Below, in pieces: positions 1 to 5,184 of a stretch of 5,605 nucleotides of DNA. The stretch lies in contig JBDSJC010000087.1 of the NCBI GenBank assembly GCA_039917655.1, positions 1-5,605 on the forward strand. The letters run 5' to 3'. The DNA is from PNKC01 sp039917655 (GTDB lineage Bacteria; Chloroflexota; Dehalococcoidia; Tepidiformales; Tepidiformaceae). The position numbers and the translations under genes were made by a program. A model generated the notes under the pieces. The model was not told where the DNA came from. It worked only from the letters and a program-made list of their open reading frames with translations, and made no database searches. The first letter of the stretch is position 1. The number at the start of each line of letters is the position of its first letter.

Positions 1-226
1 CGGTGCTGGTGATCGCAACCCCGAGCTTGCCGGTCGCACGGGCGTAGCCGTCTGCGGCGTGAACGGCGCCCTGTTCGTGGCGCACGGATACCGCAGTTAT
101 CCCGCCGCCGCGAAAGATCGCGTCGTAGATCGGGATGTTGTGGACGCTGACGATGCCAAAGACGTGCTCAACGCCGAGCGCGCGGAGCGATTCGTAGACG
201 GCCTCGCCGCCGGTCAGTTCGGGCAC
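1..226 (-). CDS. Thiamine-diphosphate-dependent enzyme, acetolactate synthase-like (N-terminal part only)
   Basis: The first 75 residues of a protein whose remainder lies left of the window. They match the N-terminal Pyr domain of the ThDP-dependent acetolactate synthase / benzoylformate decarboxylase / oxalyl-CoA decarboxylase superfamily. The opening TGGEAVYESLRALGVEHVFG is typical, and RHEQGAVHAADGYARATGKL (about residues 49-68) contains Glu51, the conserved Glu that activates the cofactor aminopyrimidine ring. The usual FGxPG after the first strand is replaced by FGIVSVHN, so this is probably a side branch rather than true IlvB. The cofactor-binding C-terminal domain and substrate-determining residues are not visible, so the reaction cannot be named. 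The start is GTG at 226-224, chosen because GAGGAG (237-232 on the minus strand) lies six bases upstream. A 9-bp GC hairpin sits immediately before that ribosome binding site. It lies 91 bases downstream of the aldo/keto reductase on the same strand. Confidence 0.85.
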   Translation of the reverse strand, partial: MPELTGGEAVYESLRALGVEHVFGIVSVHNIPIYDAIFRGGGITAVSVRHEQGAVHAADGYARATGKLGVAITST

Positions 227-238
227 GGGCTACTCCTC

Positions 239-266
239 GCGCGGGCGATGCACTGTCCGCCCGCGC
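239..266 (-). promoter_or_regulatory. Perfect 9-bp GC-rich hairpin in the leader of the ThDP enzyme gene
   Basis: The arms GCGCGGGCG (239-247) and CGCCCGCGC (258-266) are perfect inverted repeats around a 10-base loop. The foot of the stem is one base from the GAGGAG ribosome binding site at 232-237. No T run follows, so it is not a classical intrinsic terminator for the upstream reductase. It could be an mRNA structure affecting ribosome access or stability, or a protein-binding dyad. The structure is seen directly; the role is inferred. Confidence 0.5.
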
Positions 267-284
267 ACTGGATTGGTGCGGCGA

Positions 285-313
285 CGCTATCCGTCGGTGG
301 GTAAGCGTGTCAA
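285..313 (-). promoter_or_regulatory. Candidate promoter for the ThDP enzyme gene
   Basis: On the minus strand there is a consensus -35 hexamer TTGACA (313-308). After an 18-base spacer comes a weak -10-like hexamer TAGCGT (about 289-284), which keeps only three consensus positions. It lies just past the stop codon of the aldo/keto reductase, and a start there would give a leader of roughly 50 bases containing the 239-266 hairpin. The -35 match is good and the -10 match is poor, so this is tentative. Confidence 0.3.
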
Positions 314-317
314 TCGC

Positions 318-1325
318 TCAGACGCGGTAGGGGTGGGGCCCGAAGTCGGCTTCGTAGTAGGGCGAGATGTGCGTTCCAGGGCGGACGATGTGGTCGACGG
401 CTTTGCGGTCTTCGTCCGTGATCGTCACTTCGGCGGCTTTCAGGTTGTCTTCGAGCTGCTCCATCGTGCGGGGGCCGATAATCGGGCTGGTGACGCCGGG
501 CTGTGCGGCCGCCCAGGCGAGCGCGAACTGGGACATCGAGACGCCCTTCGCCTGGACGATCGGTTCCAGGGCTTCAAGGGCATCGTAGATGCGGTCGTTC
601 ATGCGGCGGCGTTGTATCGGGTTGGTGGCGTAGGACGCCCAGCGCGAGTCCTCCGGCGGGTCCTCGCCGCGATGGTACTTGCCCGTGAGCATGCCCCCGG
701 CGAGTGGGCTCCAGGGGATGATGGCCATGCCGTACGTCTGCGCCATGGGGACCAGTTCGCGTTCGATCCGGCGGTCGAGGATGTGGTAGGGCGGCTGCTC
801 GCAGATGAAGCGGTTCAGCCCGAGTTCCTTCGAAACCCAGAACGATTCGACCAGCTGCCAGGCGCCAAACGTACTGGCTCCGATGTAGCGCACCTTGCCG
901 GAGCGGATCAGGTCGTCCATCGCGCGCAAGGTTTCGTCGATTGGGATGTCGGACTGCGGGCGGTGAATCTGGTAGAGGTCGATCCAGTCGGTTTGCAGGC
1001 GGCGAAGGCTCTGCTCGCACTGCTCGATGATGTGGCGGCGGCTGTTCCCGTTTTCGTTTTCGCCCGGGCCCATGACGCCGTGGACCTTCGTCGCGAGCAC
1101 GGTGCTGTTGCGCTTGCCGTTGCGCTTCAGCGCCTCGCCGGTCACCTCTTCGCTCTTACCGATGCTATAGACGTTGGCGGTGTCGAGGAAGTTGATCCCC
1201 GCGTCCAAACCGCGGTCGATGATCGCGTACGAATCCTGGGGGTTCGTCTTTCCGCCGAACATCATGCAGCCCAGGCAGAGGCTGCTGACTTTGACTCCGG
1301 TGCGTCCTAGAGGTCGCATTTCCAT
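318..1325 (-). CDS. Aldo/keto reductase
   Basis: A 335-residue cytosolic NADPH-dependent oxidoreductase of the AKR superfamily, full length for the bacterial YajO/Tas-like (AKR11/AKR12-type) group. It is a (beta/alpha)8 barrel that reduces aldehydes or ketones to alcohols; the natural substrate cannot be told from sequence. The whole catalytic tetrad is visible: Asp48 and Tyr53 in DAGINFLDTANVY, Lys80 in LATKVHG, and His121 in DLYQIHRP. The hairpin-opening motif RPLGRTGVKVSSLCLGCMMF (4-23), the WSPLAGGMLTGKY segment (205-217) and the C-terminal cofactor-phosphate segment IIGPRTMEQLEDN (282-294) are all in place. The start is the first ATG (1325-1323), which has AGGAG nine bases upstream; the second ATG two codons later would be too far from it. 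The stop is TGA at 320-318. Upstream is a 152-base gap after the SDR gene with an inverted repeat that may be an operator. Confidence 0.95.
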   Translation of the reverse strand: MEMRPLGRTGVKVSSLCLGCMMFGGKTNPQDSYAIIDRGLDAGINFLDTANVYSIGKSEEVTGEALKRNGKRNSTVLATKVHGVMGPGENENGNSRRHIIEQCEQSLRRLQTDWIDLYQIHRPQSDIPIDETLRAMDDLIRSGKVRYIGASTFGAWQLVESFWVSKELGLNRFICEQPPYHILDRRIERELVPMAQTYGMAIIPWSPLAGGMLTGKYHRGEDPPEDSRWASYATNPIQRRRMNDRIYDALEALEPIVQAKGVSMSQFALAWAAAQPGVTSPIIGPRTMEQLEDNLKAAEVTITDEDRKAVDHIVRPGTHISPYYEADFGPHPYRV

Positions 1326-1380
1326 GTGAGAGGTCTCCTGTGTGTGTTCGTTGTGATTGAGTTGTGGTTGAAGGAGTCGG

Positions 1381-1401
1381 TCGTTATGGAAGCCGTAACG
1401 A
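1381..1401. promoter_or_regulatory. 21-bp dyad upstream of the aldo/keto reductase (possible operator)
   Basis: The outer arms TCGTTA (1381-1386) and TAACGA (1396-1401) are perfect inverted repeats. The inner GG (1388-1389) and CC (1393-1394) also pair, leaving one imperfect position and a 3-base centre. It lies 56 bases upstream of the reductase start. Read as plus-strand RNA the odd position becomes a G-U pair, but the genes run on the minus strand and no T run follows, so a DNA operator for a dimeric repressor seems likelier than a terminator. No candidate regulator for it is in the window. Confidence 0.45.
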
Positions 1402-1477
1402 TGGGGCCGCGCCCGGCTGTGGGTGAAGCCTGGGGCCGGGTAGGATTCTCTCCCTGTGGGCCGCGGCTCAGATCAGG

Positions 1478-2260
1478 TTAGACGGTCGCTGCCATGCCGC
1501 CGTCGATGTTAATTGAGGCGCCGGTAATGTACGCGCCGAGGGATGAAGCGAGGAAAGCGATCATTGCGGCCACTTCGCGGGATTCGCCGATGCGTCCCAA
1601 CGGAATAGCCCCGCCCATGCGGGCATAGGCCTCGTCCAGCGTGGCGTCGGGGTTGCGCCCACGGGCCGCGCGTTCGATCTGGGCGCTCTTGATAAGGCCA
1701 ACGCAGATCGTGTTGACGAGGATGTTGTCTTTCGCAAGGTCCTTGCTCATCGCCTTGGTCAAGGCGATGCCGGCCGCTCGGCTGACGGAGCTGGGGAGCG
1801 TCCCCGCACCCGGCGCTTTCCCGCCGACATGGGTGATGTTGATGATCCGACCGCCGTCGGCCTGCTTCATGAAGGGGATTGCGGCCTGGCTGCAGCGCAC
1901 GGCGGCCATCAGTTTGAGGTCGATGTCGGGCATCCAGTCGGCGTCGGGGAGGGCGTCGAACGGGAGACCAGCGGAGCGCCCGGCGTTGTTGACGAGGATG
2001 TCTGCGCCGCCGAGCTGGGCCACGGCCTGCTGAACGAATGCGTTGCAGCCTTCGAGGGTTGAAACGTCGGCGACGATAGCGACCACCTGGCGGCCGGTAG
2101 CGGCGCGAATTTCGCCGGCGGCAGCTTCGAGGACATCCTCGCGGCGAGCGCAGATGGCCACGCGGGCGCCCTCGCGGGCGAATTCGAGAGCGGCAGCCTT
2201 GCCGATGCCTTCGCTGCCGCCCGTGATCAGCACTGTTTTCCCGGTGAGTTCGAGTTCCAT
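1478..2260 (-). CDS. SDR-family oxidoreductase with non-canonical active site
   Basis: A 260-residue Rossmann-fold short-chain dehydrogenase/reductase, normal length for classical SDRs such as FabG. The nucleotide site is intact: TGGSEGIG (13-20), Arg39-Arg40 after the second strand (suggesting NADP preference), ADVS (64-67) and NNAG (91-94). The C-terminal ITGASINIDGG (245-255) is also typical. The catalytic positions are not: YxxxK is SSVSR (157-161), with Ser for Tyr and Arg for Lys. The usual Ser region reads NITHVGG (141-147), and the tetrad Asn position is Asp114 in DIDLKL. It may be an atypical reductase with other chemistry or a non-catalytic binding protein; some SDR subgroups (for example the BKR-like atypical group) are known to lack the tetrad. 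The only upstream in-frame ATG option is 2260, because a TAA stop lies four codons before it. No Shine-Dalgarno sequence is visible; a -10-like box suggests leaderless translation. The stop is TAA at 1480-1478. Confidence 0.92.
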   Translation of the reverse strand: MELELTGKTVLITGGSEGIGKAAALEFAREGARVAICARREDVLEAAAGEIRAATGRQVVAIVADVSTLEGCNAFVQQAVAQLGGADILVNNAGRSAGLPFDALPDADWMPDIDLKLMAAVRCSQAAIPFMKQADGGRIINITHVGGKAPGAGTLPSSVSRAAGIALTKAMSKDLAKDNILVNTICVGLIKSAQIERAARGRNPDATLDEAYARMGGAIPLGRIGESREVAAMIAFLASSLGAYITGASINIDGGMAATV

Positions 2261-2266
2261 GAGCGC

Positions 2267-2272
2267 AGTTTA
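2267..2272 (-). promoter_or_regulatory. -10-like box positioned for a leaderless SDR transcript
   Basis: Minus-strand TAAACT (2272-2267) fits TAnnnT. It is followed by exactly six bases before the SDR ATG, which would place transcription start at the A of the start codon. There is no Shine-Dalgarno sequence, consistent with a leaderless message as is common in Actinobacteria and Deinococcus. No good -35 is seen; a small GC dyad with half-sites CCCCG and CGGGG lies at about 2283-2294, roughly where a regulator could bind. Confidence 0.4.
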
Positions 2273-2356
2273 CGCTGGCTGGCCCCGGACGGGGCGTGTC
2301 ACAGGGATAAACGAAGAGGTTGAGGTAGCGATCGACGGGAGCGAGTGGAGCTGGGG

Positions 2357-3664
2357 TCAAGGCCTCAGCTTGACAAAATAGAAGTAGGAGCCAGAAATAT
2401 CTGGCGGGCCCAGCTTATTGGGGTCGATCGGCGCGTGCAGCTCCTGCCAGACAAACCAATCCCCCATTACTGTCGCGTGGTTAACAACAATTTGATCCTT
2501 GGCCTCACTGAACATCGGCAACAGACGAATCTCCTTGTTGGCAAAATCATAGAACCCCCCGTATCCTCCGGGCTGCTTTGGTTGCCAGGAGACGTAGTGG
2601 CCGCTCCTGAATGTGCCCCAGCCCTCATCACTCGCGTACTGCACTCGCTCTCCGGTGTGAAGGTCGAGCGCATACTTGGCCGTGTAGCTATCGTCCCACG
2701 CCAGATAGCGTCCATCCCCCGAGAGTGCACACTGATAGATCTCACCGCCAACCCGGTACGTCTCCGTTACCCCGGTACGCAGGTCGAGCACTACCAGCTC
2801 CTGGCTACCGGCCGGTGTTGACCGGTGCGCCCACGCAACCCTGGCGCCAGCGATGGATGTTTGCCAGAGGTCCTCGACTCGAGCGTCTACGCTTGCCAGC
2901 GTGCGTGTTGTCCCGTCGTCGATGTTGTATAGCTGAATCCGCTTTACAGGATCACCGTCGCGGTTAAGAACGAATTCTGGCCACACGACCAGCGGTCCCG
3001 ACATCGATGCGGTGGGCGCGAAGCCATTCGGCAGGCGTACGGCCAAGCCCGGGATCCTGACCACGTTAGGGTCGCTTTGAGCAACCTGTAGCTGCTGGCC
3101 TGTCTTGAGGTTCCTGAGAATCAGTTGCCAGTTCTCGAATGGCAGACTGAGCCCATACCTAACTGTGAGGAGCCAGTCACCGTACACATCCTGGACATCG
3201 TCCTGTCGCTGTGGAACTCCGCGCCACGCGAGCTTCGTTTCGCCGGTTGCGGGATTCCAGAGCTCATACGTGAGAGTGTCGTTGGGATCGTGCGGCCGCC
3301 GTTTCACGCGCCCCGTCACAATCTCGTCATTGCCATACGCAGCCAGCGGAATGACCTCGAAGCCGTCCTGAAGCATTTCTAGCCTGGCGAAGGCCTGCGC
3401 TGAGCGGATCGTTGGTCCCAGCGTAATTCCAGCCGTGCGGCCAATAGGCGACGGAGCGATCGGAAACGGTGTCGAGCAGTCTCCCCCGGAACGGGAACTG
3501 GGACAGACAGGTGTAGCCGGCGCCGTGGAGGCGAAGGCGGGCGTGGTCGTCTCCGCAGCGCTGTCTCTCCCCGGGCGTTTCGGCTCGCCGCGCCCGCAAC
3601 CCGTAGCCGCGAGCAATGCCACCAGGAGGAGCGCCAACGGCAGGCCTCTACCAGACAATGCCAT
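2357..3664 (-). CDS. Secreted lipoprotein with predicted TolB/WD-like beta-propeller
   Basis: A 435-residue exported protein of unrecognised specific family. Residues 1-22 form a lipoprotein signal: charged MALSGRG, hydrophobic LPLALLLVALLAATG, then Cys23 as the likely lipidated residue, followed by a low-complexity Pro/Ser/Thr linker to about residue 75. The remainder repeats a strand pattern of the form xVxWx followed by LYNIDDGTTRTL-like turns. Examples are LWNPATGETKLAW (135-147), LRNLKTGQQLQV (183-194), LYNIDDGTTRTLAS (245-258), VLDLRTGVTETYRV (292-305), ALDLHTGERVQYAS (332-345) and FYDFANKEIRLLP (371-383). That is five or six visible propeller blades, usually a ligand- or protein-binding scaffold. 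The start is ATG 3664, which puts the signal peptide at the N-terminus. An in-frame ATG at 3691 is possible; neither has a clear ribosome binding site. It overlaps the peptidase-like gene by 17 bases, suggesting translational coupling and shared function. The stop is TGA at 2359-2357. Confidence 0.8.
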   Translation of the reverse strand: MALSGRGLPLALLLVALLAATGCGRGEPKRPGRDSAAETTTPAFASTAPATPVCPSSRSGGDCSTPFPIAPSPIGRTAGITLGPTIRSAQAFARLEMLQDGFEVIPLAAYGNDEIVTGRVKRRPHDPNDTLTYELWNPATGETKLAWRGVPQRQDDVQDVYGDWLLTVRYGLSLPFENWQLILRNLKTGQQLQVAQSDPNVVRIPGLAVRLPNGFAPTASMSGPLVVWPEFVLNRDGDPVKRIQLYNIDDGTTRTLASVDARVEDLWQTSIAGARVAWAHRSTPAGSQELVVLDLRTGVTETYRVGGEIYQCALSGDGRYLAWDDSYTAKYALDLHTGERVQYASDEGWGTFRSGHYVSWQPKQPGGYGGFYDFANKEIRLLPMFSEAKDQIVVNHATVMGDWFVWQELHAPIDPNKLGPPDISGSYFYFVKLRP

Positions 3665-4586
3665 AGTTAGCAGCGATCGCCTTCCAGACATTGGACCAAG
3701 ACCATGTCTGGTACGGCGTTCGAGTACCAGCACCTGGATACGGCCAGGGCTGCGCCACGCTGGCCCATTGAGCCCCACTCGCGGAGAAGGTCTGATATAT
3801 GACATCCCAATGCTGGTATCCCTCGAGCCGCGGCGTGAACCCGTCAGGGTAATACGTGGACTCGCCGTAGTAGATATTTTCTGCGACTGGATGACCATAG
3901 TTTGTATCGAAATCGACGTCACTCCATGCGGCGCTAGAAGACAAGTTATACGAGTTGGCTCCGACATACCAGCTTCCTCCATGCCAGCCATTGAGAGTGA
4001 ACGGCATGTACGCATCTCCCCAGTTTGTACCGCCATACATGTCGGTGGCGAGCCAAAAACTGTTGGCAAGGTTGGTTTGATCGTGCGTATCGTCGCCATT
4101 GAAAGCATCATAAGCGCCAGTAACTGTGTCGTATTTGTTACTCGTTGTAGGGCCAAGATACGAAAGTATATCCTGGGCGGTTGCTGGCCCGCAATAGTAG
4201 TAGTTAATTTGAGCCTTGGAACTCACTCCAACGTAACCATAGGCGAAAATGCCGGAGCCTTTAGTAGTGTTCTTTGGAGGAACACCTGCCACTGCTTCAA
4301 GGCGATTCAGCGCGGCATCGAACTGTTGCTGGCTGGCCGTGCCGTCCTTATACGCCGCGTAGGCTTCGGCGGCCGCCTTCTTAGCTGCGGTGACTCTTTG
4401 CGTCTGTGGCGAAGGAGGCGTTTCGTCTACGTCGCACCGGCCAGATGGCGACCGGGTTATCTGGTGCCCTGACTTACCCACTGGGCATCCTGTGTCTTCG
4501 GCCCGTGCGGTCGCGGGGACGAGAGCTAGCGCCAGCAGCAGCGCGGTTCCGGACAAGATGAAGAAGCGCAATTTCGACATGACCAT
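3648..4586 (-). CDS. Secreted C39-like (papain-fold) cysteine peptidase homologue
   Basis: A 312-residue protein with a Sec signal peptide: MVMSKLRF, a hydrophobic stretch to about residue 22, and a likely cleavage after ATARA at 29. A short region with Cys34 and Cys51 (possible disulfide) and an Ala/Lys-rich helical segment (about 62-100) precede the catalytic-like domain. YYYCGPATAQDILSYLG (129-145) matches the active-site helix of C39-like peptidases (Peptidase_C39_2 type). Cys132 is the presumed nucleophile, and Gln126 six residues before it matches the oxyanion Gln spacing of ComA-type C39 domains. GHPVAENI (231-238) followed by His259 in QHWDVIY fits the catalytic His strand. The Asp of the usual DP motif is not evident (QP at 279-280), so activity is uncertain. 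The domain is rich in Tyr, Trp and Gly. The start is ATG 4586, with GGAGG ten bases upstream. The stop is TAG at 3650-3648, inside the next gene. GC is lower than in flanking genes: 28 and 27 G+C in the 60-base blocks 3901-3960 and 4081-4140. Confidence 0.75.
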   Translation of the reverse strand: MVMSKLRFFILSGTALLLALALVPATARAEDTGCPVGKSGHQITRSPSGRCDVDETPPSPQTQRVTAAKKAAAEAYAAYKDGTASQQQFDAALNRLEAVAGVPPKNTTKGSGIFAYGYVGVSSKAQINYYYCGPATAQDILSYLGPTTSNKYDTVTGAYDAFNGDDTHDQTNLANSFWLATDMYGGTNWGDAYMPFTLNGWHGGSWYVGANSYNLSSSAAWSDVDFDTNYGHPVAENIYYGESTYYPDGFTPRLEGYQHWDVIYQTFSASGAQWASVAQPWPYPGAGTRTPYQTWSWSNVWKAIAANYGIVW

Positions 4587-4618
4587 TTCAGCTTCGCCTC
4601 CAGCGATTTCTAGACTGG

Positions 4619-4647
4619 ACGATACGAGCCCAATAGCACGCGGTCAC
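4619..4647 (-). promoter_or_regulatory. Candidate promoter of the C39-like gene
   Basis: On the minus strand GTGACC (4647-4642) keeps four of six -35 consensus bases. It is followed after 17 bases by TATCGT (4624-4619), four of six for the -10. Transcription would start near 4612, leaving a leader of about 26 bases with the GGAGG ribosome binding site. The -35 abuts the repeated-element cluster, as expected for an activator-dependent weak promoter. Confidence 0.45.
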
Positions 4648-4691
4648 CGTACCAAAGGTACTGTTTTTCCATACGGTTGGTACGGTTTTTC
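4646..4691. promoter_or_regulatory. Cluster of TACGGT-type elements (candidate operator array)
   Basis: Four related hexamers lie within 41 bases: ACCGTA inverted (4646-4651), TACTGT (4659-4664), TACGGT (4672-4677) and TACGGT (4681-4686). At larger scale GGTACTGTTTTTC (4657-4669) and GGTACGGTTTTTC (4679-4691) are direct repeats differing at one base and set 22 bp apart, about two helical turns. ACCGTACC (4646-4653) is the exact inverse of GGTACGGT (4679-4686), and GTACC-AAA-GGTAC forms a tight dyad at 4649-4661. The cluster sits between the HTH gene and the C39-like gene, immediately upstream of the candidate -35. It is probably bound by a multimeric regulator, for which the adjacent LuxR-type protein is the obvious candidate. 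Confidence 0.6.
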
Positions 4692-4703
4692 AATCATCCG
4701 AGC

Positions 4704-4970
4704 TCATCCGGGTTGATCCAGGCCCGCCAGGGCGGTGCTCCAGCGGCGCCAGTCCTCGGCGTGGATGCGCCACCACCGCGCCAGTTCGCCGACATCGTGG
4801 CAGCCGGTCAACGCTTTGAGCTGGGCTATGTGCCATCGTGCCGTGGCGTAAGCAATCCCGGACTCGTCGGCAATCTGACGTTCCGAGCGGTTGTCCGCCA
4901 GCCCGCGCAACAGTTGGATCTTCGCGTAGGCGAACCTCCGCCAATCGACATCTCCATGCCCGTCCTGCAC
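4704..4970 (-). CDS. Small LuxR/GerE-type HTH transcriptional regulator
   Basis: An 88-residue protein that is little more than a DNA-binding domain. LLRGLADNRSERQIADESGI (20-39), continuing through AYATARWHIAQLKALTG (40-56) and VGELARWW, follows the LuxR C-terminal four-helix pattern: LL.G.s..qIA...gis..Tv..Hi..l..k.g......la.ww. ARWHI lies in the recognition helix. No receiver, autoinducer or ATPase domain is present, resembling the small stand-alone GerE-like proteins. The start is GTG at 4970-4968, because GGAGG (4984-4980) lies nine bases upstream. The frame stays open to a GTG at 5048, but that start has no ribosome binding site and its extra residues would be encoded by a GA/CT microsatellite. 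The stop is TGA at 4706-4704. It lies upstream of, and on the same strand as, the C39-like and lipoprotein genes, separated by the operator-like array, and is divergent from acs. Confidence 0.72.
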   Translation of the reverse strand: MQDGHGDVDWRRFAYAKIQLLRGLADNRSERQIADESGIAYATARWHIAQLKALTGCHDVGELARWWRIHAEDWRRWSTALAGLDQPG

Positions 4971-4987
4971 TTGCTCGTTCCTCCGTT

Positions 4988-5007
4988 GAGAGAGAGAGAG
5001 AGAGAGA
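4988..5007. repeat. (GA)10 dinucleotide microsatellite before the HTH gene
   Basis: Ten uninterrupted GA units on the plus strand read as a CU tract in the regulator's message, ending three bases before the GGAGG ribosome binding site. The mRNA CUCU can pair with GGAG across a CAAC loop, so the tract may partly mask the ribosome binding site. Changes in copy number by slipped-strand mispairing could alter expression, or the reading frame if an upstream start is used. Confidence 0.85.
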
Positions 5008-5067
5008 AAGACCGCTCCCGCGCTGCCCCGTCCACTAACACGTTGCACCTAAGCAGGCCCAACTCAA

Positions 5068-5090
5068 GCCGATTTCAGTAAAATCTCGGC
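5068..5090. promoter_or_regulatory. Imperfect dyad in the regulator/acs divergent region
   Basis: GCCGATTT (5068-5075) pairs with AAATC (5081-5085) and GGC (5088-5090), leaving a 2-base bulge and a 5-base loop. It lies between the regulator start and the 7-bp repeat. It could be an operator or the remnant of a terminator; no function is shown. Confidence 0.25.
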
Positions 5091-5130
5091 AGCCCCGGCC
5101 CGGCGCCACTCGCCCCTCTTGGGCTCGGGG

Positions 5131-5155
5131 CTGGGCTCTGGGCTCTGGGCTCTGG
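5131..5155. repeat. 7-bp tandem repeat, about 3.6 copies
   Basis: CTGGGCT repeats exactly at 5131-5137, 5138-5144 and 5145-5151, followed by a partial CTGG. A near copy TTGGGCT lies at 5119-5125. The repeat is non-coding on the evidence here and lies 84 bases upstream of the acs start, ahead of its candidate -10 box. Confidence 0.8.
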
Positions 5156-5178
5156 TGCCGGAGCAACTCCGTTCGGCT

Positions 5179-5184
5179 TAGAAT
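5179..5184 (+). promoter_or_regulatory. Candidate -10 box for acs
   Basis: TAGAAT matches five of six -10 consensus bases and would give a leader of roughly 48 bases before the acs ATG. No convincing -35 is present at 16-18 bases upstream, so an activator may be needed, or the hexamer may be chance. A 10-bp palindrome GCCATATGGC (5208-5217) lies between it and the ribosome binding site. Confidence 0.35.

Noticed and set aside
273..1310. Long plus-strand open frame opposite the aldo/keto reductase
   Set aside because: It mirrors a gene with all catalytic residues intact. Its translation is rich in Arg/Val/Asp with no recognisable family, which is typical of antisense frames in GC-rich DNA.
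1412..1440. CCCGGC/GCCGGG pair after the SDR gene as a terminator
   Set aside because: The loop is 17 bases and no T run follows. Such GC pairs arise readily by chance in this composition.
1509..2360. Minus-strand 283-codon frame overlapping the SDR gene
   Set aside because: The translation is dominated by Arg, Pro and His, a frame shadow of the well-supported SDR.
2356..2374. Inverted repeat GTCAAG/CTTGAC at the end of the lipoprotein gene as a terminator
   Set aside because: The stem is only six base pairs with a 7-base loop and overlaps the stop codon. No T run follows on the minus strand.
2357..4156. Lipoprotein frame extended to 599 codons
   Set aside because: The extra N-terminal residues would read through most of the C39-like gene and would bury the lipoprotein signal peptide internally.
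3435..4472. Plus-strand 345-codon frame opposite the C39-like gene
   Set aside because: No family resemblance, and it overlaps a gene with a signal peptide, ribosome binding site and active-site motif on the other strand.
4704..5048. 114-residue version of the HTH protein starting at GTG 5048
   Set aside because: No ribosome binding site, and the added residues include a Leu-Ser run encoded by the microsatellite. The GTG at 4970 has a well-placed GGAGG. It is kept only as an alternative.
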